64,000 bases of DNA from Zygaena filipendulae (lineage: Eukaryota > Arthropoda > Insecta > Lepidoptera > Zygaenidae): positions 332,501 to 396,500 of the forward strand of contig OU015669.1 in assembly GCA_907165275.2 (NCBI GenBank), written 5' to 3'. Position 1 is the stretch's first letter, and each line of letters opens with the position of its first letter. The notes beneath the pieces were generated by a model, which had not been told where the DNA came from, did no database searches, and was given only the letters and a program-made list of their open reading frames with translations. The position numbers and the translations under genes are program-made. This document shows positions 1-9,032 of this stretch, piece after piece.

Positions 1-268
1 GAAGCCGACAATCGACCTTCTTGCGTCCCAACGCACCTTCCACCATGTCCGGCTGAACTATCGTCCTAGAGGCTCCGGTGTCTATCGTCATTTTGCAGTC
101 TTTCCCATTAACCGTGCCGCATATCGATAGACTGTTCCCATTGCATGCCTGTGAGATGACCATTGCTGGGGCTTCTTTCATGCCAGCCAGTACCCGCCCC
201 TTAGTCCTGGCTGTTACTCGTTTCCCTGACTCCTGATAGAGGACGGAGTCTCCTGCCTCTTTGTCAGT
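1..268 (-). CDS. Start of retrotransposon pol: retropepsin region (partial, runs off window)
   Basis: Reading the minus strand, this frame opens at about 268 after two adjacent TGA stops (274-269) and stays open to the window edge. It overlaps the last ~55 nt of gag and lies in the -1 frame relative to it. It encodes an aspartic protease core: after the segment ending NGKDCKMT comes I-DTGAS-RTIV (DTGAS codons at 82-68), the catalytic signature of retropepsins that cut Gag-Pol. The rest of pol (reverse transcriptase, RNase H, integrase) would lie to the left of the window. There is no AUG requirement, because translation would come from frameshifting out of gag. Family: a Ty3/gypsy-like element fits the gag-protease order and the gag type, but without reverse transcriptase this cannot be fixed. 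Confidence 0.8.
168..213 (-). promoter_or_regulatory. Predicted RNA pseudoknot downstream of the gag slippery site
   Basis: On the minus-strand RNA, CAGCCAG (213-207) can pair with CTGGCTG (190-184) to form a 7-bp stem. Its loop contains GGGGC (200-196), which can pair with GCCCC (172-168), giving an H-type pseudoknot. It starts 6 nt after the slippery heptamer, the spacing usual for -1 frameshift stimulators. The pairing is seen in the sequence; the function is inferred. Confidence 0.55.
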
Positions 269-1722
269 TCATCAAGTTGTTTCTGAAGCTTGATGATTTT
301 TTCTGTCACCTCATCCTTCTTCGGGCAGGAAAACTGCAGGTGGCCTCGTTCACCGCATTTGTAGCACAAGGATCCAGTCTTTTTTAGGGGTGCCTTAATT
401 ACCTTAATCTCTTCAGTGACTTCCCGCAGCTTATGCGCACGCACATCTCGCCGCACTGCTTCAACTTCCAGGGCATGTGCCAGGGCATCCTTCAGCGAGG
501 CATGATGACGAAGCCCCACTGCAGCCCTTATCTCCATGTCCCGGATGCCATCGACGAAGGCTTGCAAAATGTTTGCGTCCACCATCTTGGTGTCAGCCGT
601 CGGGTGCGCTTTGCGGACAAGCTTCTCAACCTCCAGTGCCCAGTGTTGTAGTCCTTCTCCTGGACGCTGGACTCGATCTCGTAACTGGGCCCGGAACACG
701 TGTTCAAGATGGCGCTCCCCATATCTGGATTCAAGGGCTTCCATCAGTTCCTTGAAGCCACTTCCTGAGCTAGGCAGTGCCTCTAAGACAGACAATGCTG
801 AGCCCCTGAGCGCCACAGTGAGAGCTGTCAGGCTCTGCTCATCCGTCCACCCATTAGCAGTAGCGACGGTCTGGAACTGCTGCCGGTACGCGGGCCAAGA
901 CGTAGTTCCGTCGTAAGGTGGCACCTTCACTCTTGGTCCCTGGACTACGGCGACGGCTCCACTTGATGTGATTCCCACAGTTTTAAGTCGCAACAATTCT
1001 TTTTGCAGTCCAGAGACACCAGTTTCTAATCCTGTGACCCGCTCCTCGACTACATTCTTCAGTCCAGTAAGATCGGTTTCCAATACTGTGACGCGCCCTC
1101 CTACTGAATCGACGTCTTCACGGAGTTGCTTCACTACATTGCTGACCTTACCAACGGCCGCCAAAACCGTGTGAAGATTTTGCTGTTGTTCTTCACGATT
1201 TTGTTGTTGCTCTTCACGTATGACGTGAAGTAGTTTGGCGCGCTCCCTTTGATCTTCACGCATCTGGTGCATGCCCTTATTAATGCTCTCGACCATCGCC
1301 ACCAAGCTCCGTATATCCAGAGTTGGTACGTCCGCTGCTCGTGCAGTAGTTGTAGTCCGGCCATGGCCGGTGGGCGTGGCCAGGTGGGCGGAGTCAGTGG
1401 GCGGGGCTTCGACGATGGGCGTGGTCCAGAGGGCGGGGCTTAGGGTAGGCGTGGCCACGTGGGTGGAGCCAGGAGGCGTGACCACTTGACCGGTGGGCGG
1501 GGCCTCGGTGGTGGGTGGTACCGAATGGGCGGGACCAGTGGGCGTGGTCAGGTCGGTGGGCGGGGCCTCCATAGTGAGTGGAGGGTGGTGGGCGGGGCGA
1601 GTGGGCGGGGCCCGATGGCCAGTGGGTGTGGCCTGGCGGGCTGCAGGCGTAGCCCCCGCAGCACGTTGTGCCCTCGTCCTGACGCCTTCTTCGGCGATGT
1701 CTTCCCTCGGAGTTAGTGGCAT
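214..1722 (-). CDS. gag: LTR retrotransposon Gag polyprotein
   Basis: The open frame is about 502 residues. An upstream TTG (1728) is also in frame, but the first ATG is at 1722-1720, just inside the primer binding region, and is taken as the start. N-terminal ~130 residues: low-complexity Pro/Thr/Ala repeats (APPTGPAH-like), encoded by GC-rich tandem-like DNA. Residues ~135-250: Gln/Glu-rich heptads that look like a coiled coil. Residues ~255-430: a gypsy-type capsid (KVPPYDGTTSWPAY, ALRGSALSVLEALP, LESRYGERH). Residues ~453-466: a CCHC zinc knuckle (CX2CX4HX4C, CYKCGERGHLQFSC) that binds RNA. The protein would build virus-like particles. There are no internal stops, so this copy is probably young. 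Pol follows by -1 frameshift at 220-226. Confidence 0.85.
   Translation of the reverse strand: MPLTPREDIAEEGVRTRAQRAAGATPAARQATPTGHRAPPTRPAHHPPLTMEAPPTDLTTPTGPAHSVPPTTEAPPTGQVVTPPGSTHVATPTLSPALWTTPIVEAPPTDSAHLATPTGHGRTTTTARAADVPTLDIRSLVAMVESINKGMHQMREDQRERAKLLHVIREEQQQNREEQQQNLHTVLAAVGKVSNVVKQLREDVDSVGGRVTVLETDLTGLKNVVEERVTGLETGVSGLQKELLRLKTVGITSSGAVAVVQGPRVKVPPYDGTTSWPAYRQQFQTVATANGWTDEQSLTALTVALRGSALSVLEALPSSGSGFKELMEALESRYGERHLEHVFRAQLRDRVQRPGEGLQHWALEVEKLVRKAHPTADTKMVDANILQAFVDGIRDMEIRAAVGLRHHASLKDALAHALEVEAVRRDVRAHKLREVTEEIKVIKAPLKKTGSLCYKCGERGHLQFSCPKKDEVTEKIIKLQKQLDELTKRQETPSSIRSQGNE
220..226 (-). promoter_or_regulatory. -1 ribosomal frameshift slippery heptamer GGGAAAC
   Basis: On the minus strand the gag frame reads CAG-GGA-AAC-GAG-TAA, so G-GGA-AAC is an X-XXY-YYZ heptamer in the correct phase, one codon before the gag stop. 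The protease frame is the -1 frame and is open here. This is the canonical gag-pol frameshift arrangement. Confidence 0.7.
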
Positions 1723-1727
1723 CTCCA

Positions 1728-1746
1728 AATCCCACTTCTGACACCA
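1728..1746 (-). other. Primer binding site complementary to tRNA-Leu 3' end
   Basis: The minus strand reads TGGTGTCAGAAGTGGGATT, three bases (ATT) after the LTR end ...GTAACA. It is the reverse complement of a leucine tRNA 3' end (AATCCCACTTCTGACA plus CCA), from my knowledge of tRNA-Leu. It would prime minus-strand DNA synthesis. Confidence 0.75.
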
Positions 1747-1749
1747 AAT

Positions 1750-2152
1750 TGTTACGTGCTAGGGTTCTTTATTCGGAGTTTAACACTAACTTTACAAAAA
1801 CACTAGGTCTAGGTATCGCAACACAAACACTAAACGACAGATCTCGAAGTCCAATAGTCTCGCCAAGGTCGCAGGTAGTCGCAGGTATCGCTCAAGATTC
1901 ACTCGTAGTTATCGCTTCGAAAGCTCAAACTGAACTGCCCGTCCGGTTCGGTTGCGCTGTTTATATACCCAACCGAACGGGGCTCTAGAATGTTCGAGTT
2001 CAATGTGTTTTACCAGCCACTCGGCCGAACGTTTCTAGAATAGAACTTCTATCGACTTCGCTACTCCAATGTGTTTGCTTTACATTGCGTGTTTTGTATG
2101 CATCGCGCGTTTTGCATACATTGCGCGCTATCAATTTAACTCGACCGCGACA
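1750..2152 (-). repeat. 5' LTR of the retrotransposon (left partner outside window)
   Basis: The 3' border is firm: ...GTAACA ends at 1750, just before the primer binding site. The 5' border is a guess at TGTCGCGG (2152). On the minus strand there is a TATATAA box (1967-1961), an arthropod initiator TCAGTT (1933-1928) about 35 bp downstream, and an AATAAA polyadenylation signal (1773-1768). This order fits U3-R-U5 and drives gag. Short GCGCGTTTTG(C/T)AT-type direct repeats lie near 2080-2130 in U3. Confidence 0.7.
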
Positions 2153-2212
2153 ATATATTATAATAATACTATATGAAACATACACTAACACACATCTATG
2201 GGCAGATACTTA

Positions 2213-2537
2213 TCCTTACTATTATTATAAATGCGAAAGTAAGTTTGTTTGTTAATTTTTCGTATGTTACGCTTTCATGCTTTAACGGCTCAACCGATCA
2301 TCATGAAATTTTGCCTATACGTTATAAGGGGTACATAGAAGGACATAGGGTAGAAGAAGAAGAAGATACATTTATTTCAGCGCAACACACAAGAAAAAGA
2401 AACAAACATCAACAGTGCTTAATCTAAAGAGACTTTACTTTACTTACTACTTACTTACTACTTACTTTTACTTTTTGTCTTAGAATTCCTGCGGGAACTC
2501 CGAAATTTACGCGCGTCAAACCGCGGGGAACAGCTAC
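2213..2537 (+). mobile_element. Non-autonomous Helitron copy, interrupted by an insertion
   Basis: The 5' end TCCTTACTATTATTATAAATGCG follows a host A. The 3' end is a CGCGCG/CCGCGG-type hairpin then CAGCTAC|T (last base drifted from CTAG). About 130 bp of foreign sequence (2350-2480) splits the body at the 'GACATAGGGTA' motif. Confidence 0.7.
2350..2480 (+). repeat. Insertion in Helitron, including TTACT low-complexity tract
   Basis: Starts with (GAA)n and a purine-rich segment, and ends with a TTACT/TTACTT tandem tract at about 2432-2472. It is not part of other Helitron copies, so it was inserted or expanded later. Class unknown. Confidence 0.5.
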
Positions 2538-2551
2538 TATGAAGAGATAAA

Positions 2552-2724
2552 GATTGGATTATTTGTATGTCAGTTTGTAATGGATAAACTCAAAAACTAA
2601 TGAACCAATTTTAAAAATTCGTTCATTTATAAGAAGCATCAGTGTTTATGACACTTTTTATCTCTGAATTCCCACGGGAACACCGCAACCGCACCGCACT
2701 CGGGTTACCGAGTGAAATCAGCGG
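2552..2724 (+). mobile_element. Degenerate Helitron fragment
   Basis: Carries the alternative body ('actaatgaaccaattttaaaaattc...cacttttt atctctgaattcccacgggaac'). The 3' hairpin is eroded (CTCGGGTTACCGAG). Confidence 0.5.
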
Positions 2725-3053
2725 CAATCGACTACTACAATCATTGTTTACTCTAGTTGGTCACCCTACACCAGAATCCTAATGACATAATTTGGCGCGG
2801 CCGTAAAACTTCGCTTCCAACTAATAACGCTCTTACGCGCGCAGTTTCGAGCGAATGACGTCACTAGTATAGGTACTCTGATAAAATCGCGGCAACTATG
2901 AAATAAATCCGGGAAAATTGCTGCAATTTTTTATAATATACATCACACCAATGATTGTTCCACTAATCGCTCCAGAATAGTTCAACTATAGGCTCGTCGA
3001 GTGCAAAAGTAATTAATTTATCATCTATGGGATCAGTTTTTTTTTTTATATTA
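2725..3053. other. Intergenic DNA, no gene seen
   Basis: Unique AT-rich sequence with one TGACGTCA palindrome at 2856-2863 and a short GC-richer patch (2795-2890). No credible open frame. Confidence 0.5.
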
Positions 3054-3260
3054 TCCTACTAATATTATAAATGTGAAAGTGTGGACGTTTGGATGTTTAG
3101 ATGTTTGTTACTAAATCACGCAAAAACGGCTGAACGGATTTGGATGGAATTTGGCATGCACGTTGTCAGGGGTACAGAAAAGGACATAGGGTACTTTTTA
3201 TCTCATAATTCCCGCGGGAACTCCGCAATTACCGCGGGTGAAACCGCGGGGCACAGCTTG
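3054..3260 (+). mobile_element. Non-autonomous Helitron, near full length (~207 bp)
   Basis: Host A, then TCCTACTAATATTATAAATG at the 5' end. The 3' hairpin is CCGCGGGTGAAACCGCGG, ending CAGCTTG|T. It belongs to the 'TCACGCAAAAACGGCTGAACGG' subtype, shared with copies at 10217, 48267 and 5349. Confidence 0.8.
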
Positions 3261-3266
3261 TAAGTA

Positions 3267-3412
3267 TTATACATGAGAAAGTGCGTTTTTTTGTTTGTCT
3301 CGCTTTCACGCGCTAACGGCTCAACCGGTCACCATGAAATTTTGCATGCACGTTGTCAGCGGTACAGAAAAGAACATAGGGTACTTTTATCCCGGAATTC
3401 CCGTGGGATATC
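3267..3412 (+). mobile_element. Helitron fragment in tandem with the previous copy
   Basis: Starts inside the 5' part (tattatacatgagaaagtgcg) directly after the preceding copy and stops at CCCGTGGGATATCCC, without the 3' hairpin. It is of the 'ACGGCTCAACCG' subtype. Confidence 0.6.
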
Positions 3413-3494
3413 CCAAGTTAAGATAAGATAAGAAACATTTATTTAAGCAATTATTTATTTTTTATTTAATTTACCTTAAGTTCACATACATGCT

Positions 3495-3580
3495 TATTCT
3501 AATTCGGGAATCGAATCTATGACACTCGACGTAGCAGGTACCTACCTACCTACCCACTGACGGTGTTGTCGAATGAAAGT
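3495..3580 (-). repeat. tRNA-derived SINE head fragment
   Basis: The minus strand shows GATTCGATTCCC (B-box-like, 3517-3506) with the 'CTGCTACGTCGAGTGTC' segment typical of the related copy near 20.24 kb. The A-box side is degenerate. Confidence 0.45.
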
Positions 3581-3822
3581 CGTGGGCGATTGGGCGCACC
3601 ATGACGGCGCCCATTTTCCGTCGCAAAATGGGATCCAGTTTCGTAAAGTTTTCTATTACCAACAAAACTACCACGGGATTTTTTATAAACTAAATCAATT
3701 TTACGACTGTGAAATAGGTAGAAGCGCGCGTGTCTCGCCTTAGAATAATAATACCAACCACTCGCTCTTATAAGGCTCTAGTAACATCAATTCAACTCTA
3801 AATAAGACAGACGATATCAATA
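3581..3822. other. Intergenic DNA, nothing recognised
   Basis: Unique sequence without an open frame or repeat signature that I can identify. Confidence 0.4.
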
Positions 3823-4006
3823 CTAGTTGTGCCCCGCGGTAATTTTGGAGTTCCCGTGGGAATTCCGGGATAAAAAGCAGCCTATGTCACTCCAGACTAC
3901 CGTAGCTTCCTATAAGTGAAAGAATTTTCAAAATCTGTTCAGTAGATCCAGAGATTACCCCCTACAACCTCACAAACTCACAAACTTAAGCTATTTATAA
4001 TATTAG
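3823..4006 (-). mobile_element. Helitron copy, minus strand
   Basis: The 3' end CTAG (3826-3823) is followed inward by a shortened hairpin (GCCCCGCGGT). It has the body 'gtcactccagactaccgtagcttcctataagtgaaag', a subtype shared with 61271 and 32278, and the 5' end 'tataatatta'. Confidence 0.7.
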
Positions 4007-4109
4007 CAAAATTTGGTGGTGATCGGCTGAGCCGTTAAGCCGTGAAAGCGTAACAAACAAACAAAAAAACAAACAAACTCACTTTCACTTTTTTAATACA
4101 TAGTAAGGA
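4007..4109 (-). mobile_element. Helitron 5' half abutting the previous copy
   Basis: On the minus strand TCCTTACTATGTATTAAAAAAG... runs through the ACGGCTTAACGGCTCAGCCG region and stops at 'accaccaaatttt', where the other copy begins. It is a head-to-tail pair or a chimera. Confidence 0.65.
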
Positions 4110-4242
4110 TTCCAACTCGGTATCACTAAAGATATAACATTTTATCTCTTTTGTCAAATTAATGTTCTTTCTTTGGAGTGTTTTTTCTAAAATTACAATA
4201 CCGATTATTGTTTTTATTTTAGAGTATCCATTTATATTTATA

Positions 4243-4556
4243 CTAGATGTGCCCCGCGGTTTCACCCGCGTTAAAATTTTTTTATGGAACAATTTTTTTC
4301 CCGACATCCGATTTGAAAGAAACAAAGCGTATATGTAGCTCCAGGCTAAACTTAATCTACCTGTGAAAATTGCATGACACTCCGTTCAGTAGATTCGGAG
4401 ATTATCGCGAACAGACAGACAGACAAAAGAATTTTAAAAACTCTTTTTTTGAGGTTGGTTACTCTTCTTTTATCGCCTCCTGTCATTTTTTCTTAAACAT
4501 ATTCAATGTACAGTCTGTACAGAATCGCGGATTCTACTCTTTTATTAAAGTATAGA
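4243..4556 (-). mobile_element. Helitron copy of the long 'AATCGCGGATTC' subtype
   Basis: 3' end CTAG (4246-4243) plus hairpin GCGGTTTCACCCGCG. 5' end TCTATACTTTAATAAAAG on the minus strand. A second copy of the same subtype is at 39852-40142. Confidence 0.7.
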
Positions 4557-5142
4557 TATCCTACATCAGCCAACTAGCGGCGAGTAGCAAGATCGAAACC
4601 TAGTCTGCTATTGTTTTAAAATTTAAATTTTAAATTAGAGTAGGTAGGTATGGAAGTTATCTTTTTTGTTTTATCTCATAAATTTCAAAATATCATACCT
4701 ACGAAACTTGTTATAAAACTCGAAGAGAACTTTCTCTCAAAAAAAAAGCACAGCATTAATAATTCACCTGAGAAGAATTCGGCCAAGTACACAGTGGTAA
4801 CCTGTGGACGATGCGCCGGTGCACGTTCACGAGTCTCAATTGAACGCAGATAAGCAATAACATGTTAACCCACAAAATTAAGTTATTGATACAGAACGAT
4901 TTATTGAGAGTTAGAGAACGTTTTTTAATTATGTGTTTAGCTTATTACATTGTTTAAATATGTAACAAAATGTTGAACATAAAAATGATATTGAAACAAA
5001 ATGGCGCTATAAATTATTATAATCTATACTTTACTTATAAAACTGTAGAGAGGTCAATTCTACACATTAAATATATGTATATTCAAAATTCATATTGGAG
5101 GATGAATGGTGATCGATACTGATGCCAAAAATGCAATCAGTA

Positions 5143-5345
5143 ATTTTTTGTCTGTCTGTCTGTCTGTATGTGCACGCATAGGTAAAAAACTACTGAAGGG
5201 ATTTTAACCAAACTTGGTACGACTGTAGTCCATACTCCTGGGCAGGTTATAGGCTATATAACATAACGCTAAGATACATAGGAGGTGAGCAGTGACGATA
5301 AATTTGAAGCAAGTCGGATGAAAATGCGGTTTCGAGCTCTTATCT
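5143..5345 (+). repeat. Interspersed repeat fragment with (CTGT)n
   Basis: TTTTTTGTCTGTCTGTCTGTATGTGCACGC then 'aaaaaactactgaagggattttaaccaaacttgg'. A related segment on the other strand lies near 38635-38705. Inserted in the TIR element. Confidence 0.5.
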
Positions 5346-5348
5346 TCG

Positions 5349-5506
5349 CATACGTTTACTCAATCACGCAAAAACGGCTGAACGGATTTGGATGAAATTT
5401 GGCATGCACGTTGTCAGGGGTACAGAGAAGGACATAGAGTACTTTGGATCCCGGAATTCCCGCAGGAACTCCGAAATTACCGCGGGTAACCGCGGGGCAC
5501 AGCCAG
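5349..5506 (+). mobile_element. 5'-truncated Helitron
   Basis: Starts at 'tactcaatcacgcaaaaacggctgaacgg' and ends with hairpin CCGCGGGTAACCGCGG and CAGCCAG (CTAG drifted). Nested in the 4838-5576 element. Confidence 0.7.
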
Positions 5507-5582
5507 TTTTAAAATAAGATTTACTCAAAAATTTTCCAGTGTGGGTTAACACACTATTGCTTATCTACGTTCAATTGATCAA

Positions 5583-5700
5583 TCATAAAGCCACTTGCTC
5601 ACGTCCCGCCCACGCTTTCGGCTTCGGCGCGGTCCCCGGGCTCGGCTTCGGCCGAGTTCGACGGCGCCGTGGGAATCCAACGACTTGTTTGTTTGTTTGC
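5583..5700. other. GC-rich island with palindromes, function unknown
   Basis: About 118 bp rich in CpG, with inverted motifs (GGCTTCGGC, CCCGGG, TCGGCCGA). Open in several frames but with no recognisable protein. Confidence 0.3.
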
Positions 5701-5867
5701 GCAAACCGACTAATGATTCGGTACGGATTGAAATTTGGAACTTGTGATTGGTTTGGATGTAAACACTCAGCTGCCATGTATTGCTGCCGTTGATGTATTG
5801 GTGAAGTTTGGTTTCGGTATTTAGGTAGGTGCAATCAACAGAATCACCAAAAATAAATTAACGTTAA

Positions 5868-6130
5868 TCCTTACTATTAATAAATGCGAATGTCAGTTTG
5901 TTTGTTGAGCTTTCACGCCTTAACGGCTCAACCCTCATCATGTGTCGACGACCCGATTGGCGCAGTAGGTCACCATGCCTACCCGCTAAGCAAGAGGTTC
6001 CGCGTTCGATACCTGGTGCGGGTGGGCTTTGTGTGATGGACACAGGGTTATACTTTCTAGTCTGGGCGTGTTCATATATCTATCTACCTCCGAACACCCG
6101 AACACGGGTGAAACCGCGGGGTACAGCTAG
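5868..6130 (+). mobile_element. Helitron carrying a SINE insertion
   Basis: 5' TCCTTACTATTAATAAATGCG after a host A. 3' CACGGGTGAAACCGCGGGGTACAGCTAG|T. The body is interrupted by a tRNA-derived SINE between 5943 and 6088. Confidence 0.75.
5943..6088 (+). repeat. tRNA-derived SINE (Metulj-like)
   Basis: A box TTGGCGCAGTAGG (5958-5970) and B box CGTTCGATACCTG (6003-6015), then 'tgtgtgatggacacagggttatac...gtctgggcgtgttcatatatctat'. This resembles the common lepidopteran SINE body. The 3' end is short. Confidence 0.65.
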
Positions 6131-6770
6131 TAAGTGAAATACTATGTTGATGGCACAGTATCTATGTAAATTTCACGTTCCCAATTGTAAAGCTCATTCC
6201 CAACTACAAACACCGCTCCCACTCGTCTGTTAAGCTGGAGGCTTTCACGCCATCAATGTGTCAAGTGGCGATCGATCGAGAGTTCTCTCTTTGTCTCGTT
6301 GGTTGTTTGTGTGCGAGTGTGGGTGATGACCTTTATGTTTTGTGAATTCTTCAGTTCTCAATTCTTCAATTACCTACGACTTTTTGTCCGTTTTAATGGA
6401 GCTTGTGGGAAACTGTAATGGTTTTTGTAATCATTATTGTACTCTTAAGGAAACTTTAAGCATTTCCTGTGTGGACGTCGGACACATGTTTTAAAAACAA
6501 GTCTCAATTACTTATTTTTTGTAAGTAAAATTTTGCTTTGCTTTGTTTGATATTTAATTGAAGCGCAAAAAAAAGCGCAGATGAATGGATCGTAAAATAA
6601 AGAATTATCTATTTGACAAAGCATTGCAAAACAAAATAACTTGAACACAACGACTCGACTATACAAGTTTAAGTGAATCAATAAACACCGAGCATAAGTC
6701 ACTACCCTATAACATATACGTAGGTACTACCATTACTGAAAACACAGCACAAATTTTCGTATATATATAT
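6131..6770. other. Intergenic DNA, no gene seen
   Basis: Unique AT-rich sequence. The 64-codon open frame at 6508-6702 starts at a non-ATG-supported context and looks like chance. Confidence 0.4.
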
Positions 6771-8537
6771 TAGGGTGTCCCTTATATGGCCGAAAAAATT
6801 TTTTTTTCAGTTATCGAAACGCATACCCTCTTATTGTGTTTATTAGTTGACTAGTTACGCGAATACAGAATTTCTACTTCCTACATTAATTTTAACCCGT
6901 GCCGACAGGGCCTCAAAGTTTTACAAATTAGCTGCTTAAAGTACCCCTTAAATGTAGCTGTAGATCATCACTGAAATTCATTATGTTACATAAATATTGA
7001 TGAAAACACAAATTGATATAATGCCTTTCTCATATTTATAAAAAAAAAGATACAATTTCATAATATTAATTTGGATATTTCCTCTTTAAAGTCTCTTTTT
7101 TACATAATAGGTAGATATATTTTTATATGTTCTTGATCGTAACATAATAAGAACTGCTTCTGTTCATCGTCCACCATCCTCTACCCAGAAAAATAATCTC
7201 AATGAGTTCGCGATAATCATCTCGTACAATCACTTTTACCAGCTCATCGTTAAAAAACCTCACTAATTCGTTGCATCACAGGGATATTGATGGACAAAAT
7301 CAGTGCATGGCTCGATGGCACTTTAGGATTAATGTCCACCAGTTGTCTCTAAACTTTTGAACAGTGAAATATCATGACTGCTCTAGTGTGTAGTCAGTAG
7401 TCATTTGATGATTCTTTGATTAAAACACACTTTTGAGCACCAGTTCGTAAACGTGATGGCAGCAAGCAAAGAATAACGACTCTCTTTCTAGTTTTTGCTC
7501 TAAAAGCACACATGCTCCATTTAAGCGTCCTGTGTTAGATGCTGTCGTATCACAGCATATTATTTGTAACTTATATCATTCAGGTTTCAATCGTGAAGCG
7601 TGCTTAATATTGCCATAGCTTAATCTTTGCCGGAAGAGCTGTCTAACTTCGATACTTCAAGAAGTTGTTCTTTCTCTTCATATTAAATAATAATTGCAGA
7701 GGTTCTTCTTTAGAATTTCTTACGTCCAGACAAGGTAACAATTTACCATCCCAATGAGTAATAACCACTTCGGGCACTTTATTCTAAAAATCAGATTTAA
7801 GGGATTCCACTCTTCTCATTTGTGCTATAAAGCGTTGAATAGAAGATTTGTTGATCGGGTAAACGTTCTGCATTCCAGACCCCCTGGATCTCTTTCCTTT
7901 TGTAAAAATATTTTATGTACTTCATCAGCGTGTTTGATATTGAATAAATTATCCAATTCGAGGTGAAAATTCTCCTAGCAGCGCCTATGAACATCATGAA
8001 TCTTCTTGCAATTCTAATTAATTATTTCCGCTCTCGCAGGACCTTATAAAGATCCACTAACTCTTTAACACAATTAGGAGTAGCTTTGTTATGTATTCTA
8101 GCTTTTTCCCAGAATATAATGCACTCCAGAATGACAAGATTTGCGCTTTCCCTAACAGTCAACTTAACTTCGTGTATATTGAAAAATAAAACTGCGAGAG
8201 CTTGACGATTACACGGTAATTTTGCACCAGTTAATTGGTAATTTACTTCACCAACCAAAAAAATATTTTTATCTATTGCTTCTTAGTTTTACTGACATCT
8301 TCGAAATACATAACAATCCGTGCTAAATACCCGACAACCGAGACAGTGACAATACAGCGGATACGACGTGCCGCTCCTGTGACGCAATTTGTATGAACAT
8401 ATTTCCGTATAAGTCGGCACGGGTTCTCCTGTTCCGAATAAGATAAAAATTTGTTTTTGAGTGTTTTAGGTCCAAATGAATAAAAAAATAGCCTATGCGT
8501 TGTAAAATTTAAACTTTGAAAAATAAGGGACACCCTA
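6771..8537. mobile_element. Decayed DNA transposon with TAGGGTGTCCCTTAT terminal repeats
   Basis: The left end TAGGGTGTCCCTTAT and the right end ATAAGGGACACCCTA are perfect inverted repeats ~15 bp long, flanked on both sides by (TA)n, so an A/T-rich target duplication is possible but cannot be measured. The 1.77 kb interior carries a broken transposase on the minus strand. The superfamily is uncertain: GGGTGTCCC ends occur in more than one insect DNA-transposon group, and the protein looks RNase-H/hAT-like. Confidence 0.75.
7170..8533 (-). pseudogene. Transposase pseudogene inside the 6771-8537 element
   Basis: Several minus-strand frames hold protein-like blocks in collinear order. 8258-8022 contains GAKLPCNRQALAVLFFNI and TVRESANLVILECIIFWEKA. 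Around 7765 is VPEVVITHWDGKLLP. 7566-7420 contains CCDTTASNTGRLNGACVLLE followed by ACCHHVYELVL. Then come LFKSL, RDNWW and, near 7240, DELVKVIVRDDYRELIEIIF. The D in HWDGK and the D in CCDTT look like the first two acidic residues of an RNase-H-fold transposase, and CCHH resembles a metal or DNA binding site. Stops and frame changes separate the blocks, so it is dead. I recognise the pattern from uncharacterised insect and cnidarian proteins, but cannot name the family with certainty. Confidence 0.65.
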
Positions 8538-8805
8538 ATATATATATATACCCATAGCGAAATATATATAAAAAGTTACATTGATCAATTTTTTTTCTAA
8601 ATTCAAAAATTGCTGTGATAATAATCAAAAACGTTTAGTATAATTTAGATGTAACTAATACGTACTTTACCAAAACGTCGTAGGTACCTACTAATGTAAT
8701 CATTACAAACAAAAAAACGTCCATAGAAATTTCATTTCAAAAACCTTAAGCATAATAATCATTGACACTTTTGCAACCTTCCGCATGTTTTTTGTCTAGC
8801 ACTAA
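8538..8805. other. Intergenic DNA, nothing recognised
   Basis: AT-rich unique sequence, with short (TA)n next to the transposon end. Confidence 0.4.
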
Positions 8806-9032
8806 CGGCCGCACTCAGAGTCGACTTTAATTATTACTTAGTTAAGTATAGATTTTTAAAACAAAACACACAAGTTTAATAAATTAATGTTAATTGGCAT
8901 TTAACTAATTAAGTTACATCTCATTAAATGCCAATTAACATTAATTTACTGAATGCCTCTGACTGTGGCAGTTTTGTTTCAAAATTTTATACTTAACTAA
9001 GTAATCATTAAAGTCGACTCTGAGTGCGGCCG
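8806..9032. mobile_element. Fold-back MITE, 227 bp, flanked by TAA
   Basis: The terminal arms of 45 bp (8806-8850 and 8988-9032) match at 44 of 45 positions when inverted and start CGGCCGCACTCAGAGTCGAC. A second inverted pair (GTTAATTGGCATTTAA / TTAAATGCCAATTAAC) sits in the centre. Both ends are flanked by TAA (8803-8805, 9033-9035). A 3-bp TWA duplication is the habit of PIF/Harbinger elements, so a Harbinger-type MITE is the best guess. Confidence 0.75.

Larger units (their letters stand above)
4838..5576. mobile_element. TIR transposon (MITE-like, 739 bp) with nested insertions
   Basis: Inverted terminal repeats of ~36 bp: left begins AATTGAACGCAGATAAGCAA, and right is its near-perfect reverse complement ending TTATCTACGTTCAATT. 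Both are followed inward by GTTAACCCACA. A 239-bp relative sits at 62036-62274 and lacks the middle, showing that most of 5040-5506 is inserted DNA. There is no transposase open frame. The superfamily is not assignable because the target duplication is unclear. Confidence 0.75.

Noticed and set aside
433..1741. Several plus-strand open frames of 60-126 codons over the gag region.
   Set aside because: Shadows of the minus-strand gag; GC-rich codon structure leaves opposite frames open.
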